From: a virus | Virus record (IMG/VR): IMGVR_UViG_3300017743_000017 | Span: 1 to 50,707 of that record | DNA: 50,707 nt | Strand: one strand, 5' to 3' | In this document: piece by piece, positions 42,035 to 49,988 of the stretch | Position numbering within the stretch: the first letter of the stretch is position 1 | How the letters are laid out: each line of letters opens with the position of its first letter | Position numbers and translations under genes: made by a program | Notes under the pieces: generated by a model | Told to the model about the DNA's origin: nothing | The model's input: only the letters and a program-made list of their open reading frames with translations | Database searches by the model: none

Positions 42035-42479
42035 TCCTAATATGTATAATGCAGAATATGATATCGTATCTGATGTCAAAATTTTAGGAGATTTGAATAA
42101 TAAATTATTTTGCACATTTACAGATTTAGATGGTCTTGATGCACTTATTGAGGATATAAAATCTAAATATGATATCATTTATAATAAACTTTTTGTACTA
42201 GAAATAGTAGGAAAAGATGAATATGTAATAACATATAATGTAGATCAAACCAACCTTAATTCAATCCCAGAAAATACAATTTTAGTACACCGTAAAAAAG
42301 AATCTAATACTTTATATACTATTAATGCCCTGAATGAGTTAATTAAAAAACTTAATGGTGGTGTAGTAGATACTAAATATAGAGTGGATTGGCAACATTA
42401 TAGAAATTGTGTTTTACTTACCCAACATAATGAGTTAAACCAACTTAATACAAAAATTTACAAAATTATTGAACTATAG
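42012..42479 (+). CDS. Unknown protein coupled to the polymerase gene
   Basis: The product is 155 residues, overlapping the polymerase gene by 23 bp. It reads as a compact alpha/beta protein with ENTILVHRKKESNTLYTINA and LNELIKKLNGGVVDTKYRVD, then WQHYRNCVLLTQHNELNQLN. I recall a similar stretch in hypothetical proteins of marine T4-like phages near replication genes, but no function is known. The overlap with the polymerase suggests that the two products are made in a fixed ratio and possibly act together. It ends at TAG, whose T precedes the next early-type promoter by two bases. Confidence 0.75.
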   Translation: MTTILQNNPNMYNAEYDIVSDVKILGDLNNKLFCTFTDLDGLDALIEDIKSKYDIIYNKLFVLEIVGKDEYVITYNVDQTNLNSIPENTILVHRKKESNTLYTINALNELIKKLNGGVVDTKYRVDWQHYRNCVLLTQHNELNQLNTKIYKIIEL

Positions 42480-42510
42480 TTTGGCCCCCCGAATTATGGT
42501 TCGTATATTA
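42480..42510 (+). promoter_or_regulatory. Early-type promoter TTTGG-N18-GTATATTA before the SSB gene
   Basis: TTTGG (42480-42484) and GTATATTA (42503-42510) at the exact 18-nt spacing. The 43-nt leader to the SSB ATG is A/T-rich and lacks a Shine-Dalgarno. Confidence 0.75.
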
Positions 42511-42553
42511 CATTCACATTAACAAAAGTTATATTTAAAAATTAGTTACATTT

Positions 42554-43384
42554 ATGGATTTATCAAAACTTAAACAGAAATTGGATACCCTCCAATCAAA
42601 ACCACAAGGTGGTCAAAAGACCGATTACTCAACAATTTATTGGAGACCAACAGTTGGAAAACAACAAATTAGAATTGTACCATCAGCTTATGATGCGTCA
42701 AACCCATTTACAGAACTTAAGTTCTATTATGGTATTACAAACAAGGTTATGATTTCACCACAAAATTTTGGTGATAAAGACCCCATTGCTTTATTTGCTG
42801 GAAAATTACGTGAAGGCGAATATAACAAAGAAAATTATGTATTAGCTAAAAAGTTAGATGCTAAAAACCGTATTTTTGTCCCCGTTGTAGTACGTGGAGA
42901 AGAAGATAAGGGAGTTAGATTATGGCAATTTGGGAAACTAGTATATGAAGAATTATTAGCACTTGCCGTTGATGATGAAATTGGGGATTATACTGATATT
43001 GTAAATGGTAGAGACCTTACAGTAGAAACAGTAGGACCAGAAGCAACTGGTACACCTTATAACAAGTCTTCAGTACGTGTTAGATTAAAAACTTCACCAC
43101 TTAGTGAAGATGCTGCTTTAGTAGAAAAGTGGAGTAATGAACAACCAAACCCTAAAGGGGATTTATTTAAGCGTTACTCATTTGATGATATGAAAGTAGC
43201 TTTAGAAAAATGGTTATCACCTGAAGAAGAAGAATCGGAAGAATTAGCTGTAGCTCCTATAGCATCACAACCTTCTACTAATTTTAGTTTAGATACTTCA
43301 AAAGCTAAACAATCTAAAGTAGATCAATTTGATTCACTATTTGATGATAAAGCTAGTAGTAAAGTTGATGATCTACCTTTCTAA
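42554..43384 (+). CDS. Single-stranded DNA-binding protein (gp32-like)
   Basis: The 276-residue product has the gp32 pattern: an N-terminal basic segment with KQKLDTLQSKPQGGQKTDYS, then YWRPTVGKQQIRIVPSAYDA, an OB-fold core with FGDKDPIALFAGKLREGEYN and NRIFVPVVVRGEEDKGVRLW, and an acidic Ser-rich tail. T4 gp32 is 301 residues and has a zinc site; no Cys is present here, so that site is missing. The last residues (KVDDLPF) resemble the acidic, Pro-Phe-ending tip of bacterial SSB, which recruits host replication and repair proteins. The gene has its own early-type promoter; UvsX follows after 2 nt. Confidence 0.88.
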   Translation: MDLSKLKQKLDTLQSKPQGGQKTDYSTIYWRPTVGKQQIRIVPSAYDASNPFTELKFYYGITNKVMISPQNFGDKDPIALFAGKLREGEYNKENYVLAKKLDAKNRIFVPVVVRGEEDKGVRLWQFGKLVYEELLALAVDDEIGDYTDIVNGRDLTVETVGPEATGTPYNKSSVRVRLKTSPLSEDAALVEKWSNEQPNPKGDLFKRYSFDDMKVALEKWLSPEEEESEELAVAPIASQPSTNFSLDTSKAKQSKVDQFDSLFDDKASSKVDDLPF

Positions 43385-43386
43385 AT

Positions 43387-44460
43387 ATGGCAAAAAAAGT
43401 ATCAAAGTCTCTCTCGGCAGCAGTGTCTGCCGAGATTAAGAGCAAATTTGATCTAAATAAATTTAAATCATCTAAAGGTTTAAATAAAAACGTCAAATTT
43501 AAGGATCAACAATGGATACCTCTATCACCTGCTTTCCAAAAAGTATCTGGAGTACCTGGTATACCAATGGGACACATTTCATTACTTAGAGGACATTCTG
43601 ACACAGGAAAAACAACAGCTCTACTTGAGGCAGCAGTATCAGCTCAAAATATGGGAATACTTCCTGTATTTATTATTACTGAAATGAAATGGAATTGGGA
43701 ACATGCAGCCCAAATGGGATTAGAAGTTAATTTAATTAAAGATGAAGATGGTGAAGTTGTAGACTATGAAGGTAATTTTATTTATGTTGATAGAGAAACT
43801 TTACATACTATTGAAGACGTAGCGGCATTTATTATGGATCTACAGAATGAGCAGAAAAAAGGTAATTTACCTTATGATCTAGCATTTTTCTGGGATTCAA
43901 TTGGATCTATCCCTTGTGCAATGTCAGTTGAAAAACTGAAAAACAATAATGAATGGAATGCAGGAGCAATGTCAACACAATTTGGTAACACAGTTAATCA
44001 AAGTATTGTAATGTCTCGTAAAGAATCATCACCTTACACTAATACATTAATTGCAGTTAATAAAGTTTGGACAGCAAAAGCTGAATCACCAATGGGTCAA
44101 CCAAAAATGATGAATAAAGGTGGGATGGCAATGTGGTATGATGCAACATTTGTAGTTACATTTGGGAATATTTCAAACGCTGGTACATCTAAAATTAAAG
44201 CAATTAAAGGTGGTATGCAAGTAGAATGGGGTAAAAGAACAAATTTACAAATTGATAAAAACCATGTTAATGGTATGCAATCAAGAGGTAAAATTGTTAT
44301 GACAAACCATGGTTTTATTCAAGATACAGATAAGGACAAGAATGCTTATAAAAAAGAGCATGCTGATGAATGGTCTAAAATCTTAGGAGGAGGAACATTT
44401 AAGATTGTAGAAGATGAACAAGATGTAACCCCTGTACTTTACGACGTACAAGATTTATAA
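43387..44460 (+). CDS. uvsX: UvsX/RecA-like recombinase
   Basis: The 357-residue strand-exchange ATPase has Walker A GHSDTGKT (residues 69-76) after LSPAFQKVSGVPGIPMGHIS, and a Walker B-type hydrophobic strand (about residues 164-171, DLAFFWDS). The IITEMKWNWEHAAQMG block near residue 95 fits UvsX and distinguishes it from cellular RecA. T4 UvsX is 391 residues. It would form filaments on gp32-coated single-stranded DNA for recombination-dependent replication, together with the SSB encoded just before it and the helicase downstream. It has no promoter of its own and is probably co-transcribed from the SSB promoter. Confidence 0.88.
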   Translation: MAKKVSKSLSAAVSAEIKSKFDLNKFKSSKGLNKNVKFKDQQWIPLSPAFQKVSGVPGIPMGHISLLRGHSDTGKTTALLEAAVSAQNMGILPVFIITEMKWNWEHAAQMGLEVNLIKDEDGEVVDYEGNFIYVDRETLHTIEDVAAFIMDLQNEQKKGNLPYDLAFFWDSIGSIPCAMSVEKLKNNNEWNAGAMSTQFGNTVNQSIVMSRKESSPYTNTLIAVNKVWTAKAESPMGQPKMMNKGGMAMWYDATFVVTFGNISNAGTSKIKAIKGGMQVEWGKRTNLQIDKNHVNGMQSRGKIVMTNHGFIQDTDKDKNAYKKEHADEWSKILGGGTFKIVEDEQDVTPVLYDVQDL

Positions 44461-44468
44461 AATAAAAC

Positions 44469-45509
44469 ATGAAACATAAAGAATTATTTAGTCTACTGGA
44501 CAGCGTCCAGGAGGATCAGGAAGAGACTATATCAAAAAAACATGACAGAGTATTAATTTTAGATGGTTTAAATCTATTTTTTAGAAACTTTGCTATGATG
44601 AATATGGTTAATCCTGATGGAGTTCACATTGGTGGGTTAGGTGGGTTCTTCCGTTCTTTAGGTGCTATGATTAGACAAACTAACCCAACTTCTGTTTATG
44701 TAGTATTCGATGGAGCAGGTTCAACTACCAACCGTAAGAATCTGCTCTCCGAATACAAAGGAACTAGAAATTTACAACGAATTACTAATTGGGAGGCATT
44801 TGATAATCTTGAAGAAGAACACGATTCTAAAATCGACCAAATAGTGCGTATAATTCAGTACTTAAAATTATTACCAGTTAAAACCACTATACTTGATAAA
44901 GTAGAAGCTGATGATATTATAGCGGTATTAGCTGAAAAGTTAGTAGAAAAACATAATTCAACATGTTTTATAGTATCTAGTGATAAGGATTTTTTACAAT
45001 TAGTAACAGATAAAATTATTGTATATAGACCAATGGAAAAAGAATATTATACTCCAAAGGTAGTACAAGAAAAAATTGGAGTATTACCCTCAAATTTTAT
45101 TTTACATAAAACATTATTAGGTGATAATTCAGATAATATCCAAGGTATTAAAGGTTTAGGAGCTAAGGGAATATTTAAAAAATTCCCCGAGTTAAAAACA
45201 GAAGAATTAACACTTCAAGATATTTTTGATATATCTGCTAGGAAGTTTAAAGAACATGTTGTATATTCACGCATAGTCCAAGAACAAGATAGAATTGAAA
45301 CTAATTATAAAGTTATGGATCTAAGTGTTCCAATGATTGATGATAAAGGAAAAAAACATATAAATAATCTAATTACAGAAGATTTTCCTGATTTTAATCC
45401 TGAAATGTTTATTCAATTTTATAATGAAGATAAATTAGGAGGGATGATCAGAAATTTAGAAACATGGTTAAAAGATATATTTTCACAATTTAAAGGTTAT
45501 AAAGATTGA
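44469..45509 (+). CDS. 5'-3' exonuclease / RNase H (FEN-type)
   Basis: The 346-residue nuclease has RVLILDGLNLFFRNFAM near residue 27 (first Asp ligand), VYVVFDGAGSTTNRKNLLSE with YKGTRN near 77-100, VEADDIIAVLAE near 144, FIVSSDKDFLQLV near 165, and LLGDNSDNIQGIKGLGAKGI near 217-236 (helix-three-turn-helix). These are the acidic metal ligands and DNA-binding turn of the T4 RNase H and FEN family. It would remove RNA primers from lagging-strand fragments. T4 RNase H is 305 residues. Its stop (TGA) overlaps the next start in a TTGA arrangement. Confidence 0.9.
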   Translation: MKHKELFSLLDSVQEDQEETISKKHDRVLILDGLNLFFRNFAMMNMVNPDGVHIGGLGGFFRSLGAMIRQTNPTSVYVVFDGAGSTTNRKNLLSEYKGTRNLQRITNWEAFDNLEEEHDSKIDQIVRIIQYLKLLPVKTTILDKVEADDIIAVLAEKLVEKHNSTCFIVSSDKDFLQLVTDKIIVYRPMEKEYYTPKVVQEKIGVLPSNFILHKTLLGDNSDNIQGIKGLGAKGIFKKFPELKTEELTLQDIFDISARKFKEHVVYSRIVQEQDRIETNYKVMDLSVPMIDDKGKKHINNLITEDFPDFNPEMFIQFYNEDKLGGMIRNLETWLKDIFSQFKGYKD

Positions 45510-46879
45510 CACTAAATAGCATAAATCAATACGGACATGATTTTCAAATAAAGGTTTTATCATCTTTATTAACTCATAAAGAATTTTTAGTTAATATACA
45601 TGATATAATATCTGATGAATATTTTGAAAACCCAGCTCAAAAATGGGCTATTAAAGAAATTTTAAAATATTATGATAAATACCATACTACCCCTTCATTA
45701 GATATTTTAAAAGTAGAATTATTAAAAGTTGATAATGAAGTTTTACAATTATCAATTAAAGAACAATTAAAATTAGCTTTTGTTACTTCTGATGAAGATT
45801 TAGAATACGTACAGGAAGAATTTACAAATTTTTGTAAAAATCAACAATTGAAAAAGGCCTTAATGTCATCTGTAGACTTATTAAAAGCGGGTGATTTTGA
45901 TGGTATTCGTTTTTTAGTTGATAATGCATTAAAAGCAGGACAAGATAAAAATATAGGACATGAATATGTTAAAGACATTGAAGAACGTTATAGAGAAAAT
46001 TCAAGATCAACTGTTCCAACCCCTTGGCCTAAAATTGATCAATTATTACAGGGTGGACTTGGAAATGGAGATTTTGGTCTCATATTTGGTAATCCAGGAG
46101 GTGGTAAATCTTGGTCATTAGTAGCTATAGGAGGACATGCAGTTAGATTAGGGTATAATGTACTTCATTATACACTTGAATTAGGTGAAGAATATGTTGG
46201 TAAAAGATATGACGCTTTTTTCACTAAAATACCAGTTAATAAAGTAGATTCACATAGAGATAAAATTGAAGACATAATACCTCAATTACCGGGTCAACTT
46301 ATTATTAAAGAATACCCAACAGGAAGAGCATCAGTATCAACAATTGAGTCACATATTGCGAAAAGCACAAGTATGGGAGTTAAACCTGATTTAGTAATAA
46401 TTGATTATGTAGATCTTCTTTCATCAAGAAAAACAAATAGGGAGCGTAAGGATGAAATTGATGATATTTATACAAGTACTAAAGGATTAGCAAGACAGTT
46501 AGACATACCTATTTGGTCTGTTTCTCAAGTTAATCGTGCAGGAGCACAGGATAAAGTTATCCAAGGTGATAAGGCAGCAGGGTCGTATGATAAAATTATG
46601 ATAACTGATTTTTGCATGTCTTTATCTCGTAAAAAAGAAGATAAAGTTAATAATACAGGAAGATTCCATTTAATGAAAAACAGATATGGAATGGATGGAA
46701 TTACTTTTGGTATTCAAGCTGATACTTCTACTGGTCACTTTGTTGTTAAAGATGAATATGTTGAAGGTGAAGAATCTGAAAATTTTGCACCTTCTTCGAA
46801 GTCTAATAAGTTTGACACTGATGTAGACACTTTTGATAAACAGTTATTACGTAAGAAATTTTTTGAATTAAACCCTTAA
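45506..46879 (+). CDS. Replicative helicase (gp41/DnaB-like), TTG start
   Basis: The 457-residue product is a hexameric 5'-3' helicase. Its N-terminal DnaB-type helical domain has FQIKVLSSLLTHKEFLVNIH and NPAQKWAIKEILKYYDKYHT. The RecA-like motor has Walker A GNPGGGKS (about residues 195-202), Walker B LVIIDYVDLL (about 295-304) and IWSVSQVNRAG (about 335). T4 gp41 is 475 residues. The frame begins with TTG overlapping the upstream TGA; no in-frame ATG occurs until well inside the N-terminal domain, so TTG is preferred. No separate primase is recognised in this window. Confidence 0.85.
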   Translation: MTLNSINQYGHDFQIKVLSSLLTHKEFLVNIHDIISDEYFENPAQKWAIKEILKYYDKYHTTPSLDILKVELLKVDNEVLQLSIKEQLKLAFVTSDEDLEYVQEEFTNFCKNQQLKKALMSSVDLLKAGDFDGIRFLVDNALKAGQDKNIGHEYVKDIEERYRENSRSTVPTPWPKIDQLLQGGLGNGDFGLIFGNPGGGKSWSLVAIGGHAVRLGYNVLHYTLELGEEYVGKRYDAFFTKIPVNKVDSHRDKIEDIIPQLPGQLIIKEYPTGRASVSTIESHIAKSTSMGVKPDLVIIDYVDLLSSRKTNRERKDEIDDIYTSTKGLARQLDIPIWSVSQVNRAGAQDKVIQGDKAAGSYDKIMITDFCMSLSRKKEDKVNNTGRFHLMKNRYGMDGITFGIQADTSTGHFVVKDEYVEGEESENFAPSSKSNKFDTDVDTFDKQLLRKKFFELNP

Positions 46880-46889
46880 ATAAATAAAA

Positions 46890-47876
46890 ATGGCAAAAAC
46901 ATCATTATTACAAGAAAGAATAGTATATAAACCCTTCGAATACCCGGAGGCTTTTGATTTTTATATGAAACAACAACAAGCACATTGGCTTTGGACAGAA
47001 GTACCAATGATGGCGGATGTTAATGATTGGAAACAAAATCTATCAGAAACCGAAAAAAATATTATAGGTTCTATTCTTAAAGGATTTGCTCAAACCGAAA
47101 CAGTAGTAAATGATTATTGGACACAATTAGTTACGAAATGGTTTAGAAAACCTGAAGTTATTGCAATGGCTGTAACTTTTGGTTGTTTTGAAACAATCCA
47201 TGCTGAAGCTTATTCTTTATTAAATGAAGAATTAGGTTTGGATAATTTTGCTGAATTTTTAGAAGATGAAACAACAATGGCTAAAATTGAAGCATTAATG
47301 GATGTTAGAGATAGTCATGATGGTACTCCTGATTGGCATGAAAGAGCTAAATCATTAGCAATATTTTCAGCTTTTACAGAAGGAGTTAATTTATTTAGTT
47401 CGTTTGCTGTTTTATTATCATTTAAATTGCAAAATAAACTTAAAGGAGTAGGTCAAATAGTTGAATGGAGTATTAGAGATGAATCCTTACATTCAAATGC
47501 TGGGTGTTGGTTATTTAGAACATTACTAAAAGAACACCCAGAATATAACACTCCAGAATTAAAAGCTGATATTGAAAAAGCTGCTCATTTATCTTTAAAA
47601 CTAGAATTAGATTTTATTGATAAGGTATATGAAATGGGAGATTTAGAAGGTTGTACTAAATATGATTTAGTATCTTTTATTAAACATAGAGTAAATACAA
47701 AAATGGGTGATTTAGGTTATGATCCCATAGTTAATGGTATTGATAAAGAGGCAGTACAAAGAATGAGTTGGTTTGATAATTTATCAGCTGGAAAACAACA
47801 TACAGATTTTTTTGCAAATAGAGTTACTAATTATAGCAAAGGTGTTCAAAATTGGGATGCTGGATCATTATTTTAA
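46890..47876 (+). CDS. nrdB: Ribonucleotide reductase class I, small subunit
   Basis: The 328-residue product is the di-iron/radical subunit. Metal ligands and radical Tyr follow the family pattern: Glu near residue 70 (KGFAQTETVVNDYW), Glu101-x-x-His104 and Tyr108 (CFETIHAEAYSLL), EGVNLFSSFAV and RDESLHSNAG. It would supply the radical for reduction of ribonucleotides by the large subunit encoded 3 nt downstream. It is shorter than T4 NrdB (388 residues). It sits at the end of the replication block, as in many T4-like phages, supporting dNTP supply during infection. Confidence 0.93.
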   Translation: MAKTSLLQERIVYKPFEYPEAFDFYMKQQQAHWLWTEVPMMADVNDWKQNLSETEKNIIGSILKGFAQTETVVNDYWTQLVTKWFRKPEVIAMAVTFGCFETIHAEAYSLLNEELGLDNFAEFLEDETTMAKIEALMDVRDSHDGTPDWHERAKSLAIFSAFTEGVNLFSSFAVLLSFKLQNKLKGVGQIVEWSIRDESLHSNAGCWLFRTLLKEHPEYNTPELKADIEKAAHLSLKLELDFIDKVYEMGDLEGCTKYDLVSFIKHRVNTKMGDLGYDPIVNGIDKEAVQRMSWFDNLSAGKQHTDFFANRVTNYSKGVQNWDAGSLF

Positions 47877-47879
47877 GAT

Positions 47880-49595
47880 ATGGAAAATAACGCATTACAA
47901 GTAGATTATACAAATTGGGAAGCTGGAAAACAGTACCCTGAATGGATGGATGAAATCTCTTTAGCAACGGTATCAAAAGGATACTTATTACCTGGAGAAA
48001 CAGTAAAAACAGCTTATAGGAGAGTAGCAAATGCAGCAGCAAATAGACTAAAAAAACCAGAATTATCAAATAAATTTTTTAAATTGTTTTGGAATGGTTG
48101 GGTTGGGTTAGCTTCACCTGTATTATCAAATATGGGAACTGATCGTGGTTTGCCTATTTCTTGTTTTGGTATTGATACACCCGATTCTATACGTGGAATT
48201 GGTTTAACTAACGCAGAACTAATGAAATTAACCGCATCTGGTGGGGGTGTAGGTATTTCATTATCTCGTATTAGAAAACGTGGAGAATACATCTCGGGTA
48301 ATGGTAAAAGTGAAGGTGTAGTGCCTTGGGCTAAAATTTATGACTCAGCTATTATTGCTACTAATCAGGGTAATGTTCGTAGAGGGGCTGCTTCTGTTAA
48401 TTTAGATATTAATCATGGTGATATTGATGAATTTTTGCAGATTAGAAGACCTAAAGGGGATCCAAATAGACAATGTTTAAATTTACACCAATGTGTAGTA
48501 GTAGATGATTTCTTTATGCGTAAATTAGAAGCAAGAGATCCTGATGCTTTAAATACCTGGGCAACTATCTTAAAGGCAAGAATGGAAACAGGTGAACCCT
48601 ATGTAATGTATAAAGATAATGTTAATAAGGATAATCCTATTGCTTATAGATTAAATAATTTAGATGTAACAATGACTAATATTTGTTCTGAAATTACATT
48701 ATTTACAGATGAAGAACATTCATTTATTTGTTGTTTATCTTCTATGAATTTAGCTAAATATGATGAATGGAAAGATACCGATTCAGTAGAATTAGCTACT
48801 TGGTTTTTAGATGGTGTAATGCAAGAATTTATTGATAAATCTAGTGGTAGAGAATCATTAAAAAGAACCCATAAACATGCTTCTAAAGGTAGAGCTTTAG
48901 GTTTAGGTGTAATGGGTTGGCATACATTTTTACAACAAAAAGGATTACCATTTAATTCTATAGCATCAACGGCTCACACCCATAATATTTTTTCAGGTAT
49001 TAGAAACCAAGCTGAAAAAGCATCTATGGCATTAGCTCAAGAATATGGTGAACCACTTTGGTGTAGAGGCACTGGAATGAGAAATACACATTTACTAGCA
49101 GTAGCCCCTACAGTATCTAATTCTGTAATAACAGGTGGTATTTCTGCAGGTATTGAACCTTTACCAGCTAATGTTTATACATTTAATGGGGCTAAAGGTA
49201 CTTTTATAAGAAAAAATAAAGTATTACAAGCTTTACTAGCTGAAAAGGGACAAGATAAAAATAAATGGTGGGATCAAATGTTACAAGATGGTGGTTCTAC
49301 ACAAAATCTCCCAGATAGCGTATTAACTCCTGACGAAAAAGAATTATTTTTAACATTTTCTGAAATAAATCAACTAGAACTTATACGTCAAGCTGCGATA
49401 AGGCAGCGATATATTGACCAAACACAATCTCTGAATCTTTCATTTGACCCTAATGATTCACCAAAATGGATAAATCAAGTGCACATGGAAGCATGGAAAC
49501 TTGGGATAAAAACATTATATTACCTAAGAACTGATAGTGTGATAAAGGGTGATTTGGGTTCAAGAATGGCAGATTGTGTTTCTTGTGATGGATAG
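47880..49595 (+). CDS. nrdA: Ribonucleotide reductase class I, large subunit, short form without ATP cone
   Basis: The 571-residue catalytic subunit has the redox Cys at residue 95 (LPISCFGIDT), the N-x-C-x-E catalytic triad at 267-271 (NICSE), the second redox Cys at 284 or 285 (FICCLSS), and a C-terminal CVSC (566-569) that passes electrons from thioredoxin or glutaredoxin. T4 NrdA is 754 residues and begins with an ATP-cone regulatory domain. Here the protein starts almost directly at the 10-stranded barrel (MENNALQVDYTNWEAGKQYP), so dATP feedback inhibition through a cone is not expected. The stop TAG follows right after the C-terminal CVSCDG. Confidence 0.92.
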   Translation: MENNALQVDYTNWEAGKQYPEWMDEISLATVSKGYLLPGETVKTAYRRVANAAANRLKKPELSNKFFKLFWNGWVGLASPVLSNMGTDRGLPISCFGIDTPDSIRGIGLTNAELMKLTASGGGVGISLSRIRKRGEYISGNGKSEGVVPWAKIYDSAIIATNQGNVRRGAASVNLDINHGDIDEFLQIRRPKGDPNRQCLNLHQCVVVDDFFMRKLEARDPDALNTWATILKARMETGEPYVMYKDNVNKDNPIAYRLNNLDVTMTNICSEITLFTDEEHSFICCLSSMNLAKYDEWKDTDSVELATWFLDGVMQEFIDKSSGRESLKRTHKHASKGRALGLGVMGWHTFLQQKGLPFNSIASTAHTHNIFSGIRNQAEKASMALAQEYGEPLWCRGTGMRNTHLLAVAPTVSNSVITGGISAGIEPLPANVYTFNGAKGTFIRKNKVLQALLAEKGQDKNKWWDQMLQDGGSTQNLPDSVLTPDEKELFLTFSEINQLELIRQAAIRQRYIDQTQSLNLSFDPNDSPKWINQVHMEAWKLGIKTLYYLRTDSVIKGDLGSRMADCVSCDG

Positions 49596-49671
49596 GCATA
49601 TGTATCAGCTGGATATCCACCAAACTTCATAGTTGTTAGTTACATTTTGTTTAACTAAAATCATATATTTT

Positions 49672-49902
49672 ATGGAAATTTTAACTAAGATTGGCTCTTG
49701 GGCCAACAAACTTACTGAGATAGGTATTTCAGTAATTGCACTCGGAGTAGTACTTGAAGTATTATTTGGCGGAGTAGGTATTCCCTTTTGGCAAGATATA
49801 TCTGTAGTGGATAATATTATGGGAATACTTGGTAATCTAGATGGAAAAGGCCTATTAGGTCTAGTTGGTGCATTTGTACTGATCCATATACTAAAAAAAT
49901 AG
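49672..49902 (+). CDS. Small two-segment membrane protein, unknown function
   Basis: The product is 76 residues from this ATG. An in-frame ATG at 49633 would add 13 residues, but those read poorly and the shorter start (MEILTKIGSWANKLTEIGIS) is preferred. Two hydrophobic segments are visible: about 17-36 (GISVIALGVVLEVLFGGVGI) and about 56-73 (GLLGLVGAFVLIHIL), with a short polar, Trp-containing loop between. Size and topology are compatible with a holin-like or accessory membrane protein, but there is no specific evidence. A strong terminator follows 23 nt after the stop. Confidence 0.65.
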   Translation: MEILTKIGSWANKLTEIGISVIALGVVLEVLFGGVGIPFWQDISVVDNIMGILGNLDGKGLLGLVGAFVLIHILKK

Positions 49903-49925
49903 TGTAGAAGATTACAAATAAAGTT

Positions 49926-49955
49926 AAAAGGGATGTACTAGCATCCCTTTTTTTT
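49926..49955 (+). terminator. Intrinsic terminator at the end of the replication block
   Basis: A 10-bp perfect stem AAAAGGGATG/CATCCCTTTT (49926-49935 and 49942-49951) with a 6-nt loop is followed by further T residues. The next base opens a late-type promoter. Confidence 0.92.
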
Positions 49956-49969
49956 ATATTTATAATCAA
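49956..49969 (+). promoter_or_regulatory. Late-type promoter variant ATATTTATAATCAA
   Basis: One mismatch (C for A at position 12). It ends 19 nt before the ATG at 49989 and follows the terminator without a gap. Confidence 0.6.
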
Positions 49970-49988
49970 ATATTTAACAATAAATAAT

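Noticed and set aside
49633-49671. Upstream ATG extending the small membrane protein by 13 residues
   Set aside because: The extension reads as translated leader sequence and places a Cys/Phe-rich stretch before a well-formed start; the ATG at 49672 is preferred.
1005-49969. Minus-strand T4 late promoters (TATAAATA in the complement of the late motif)
   Set aside because: The motif is consistently placed just upstream of plus-strand starts and no minus-strand genes exist, so the complement match is treated as incidental.
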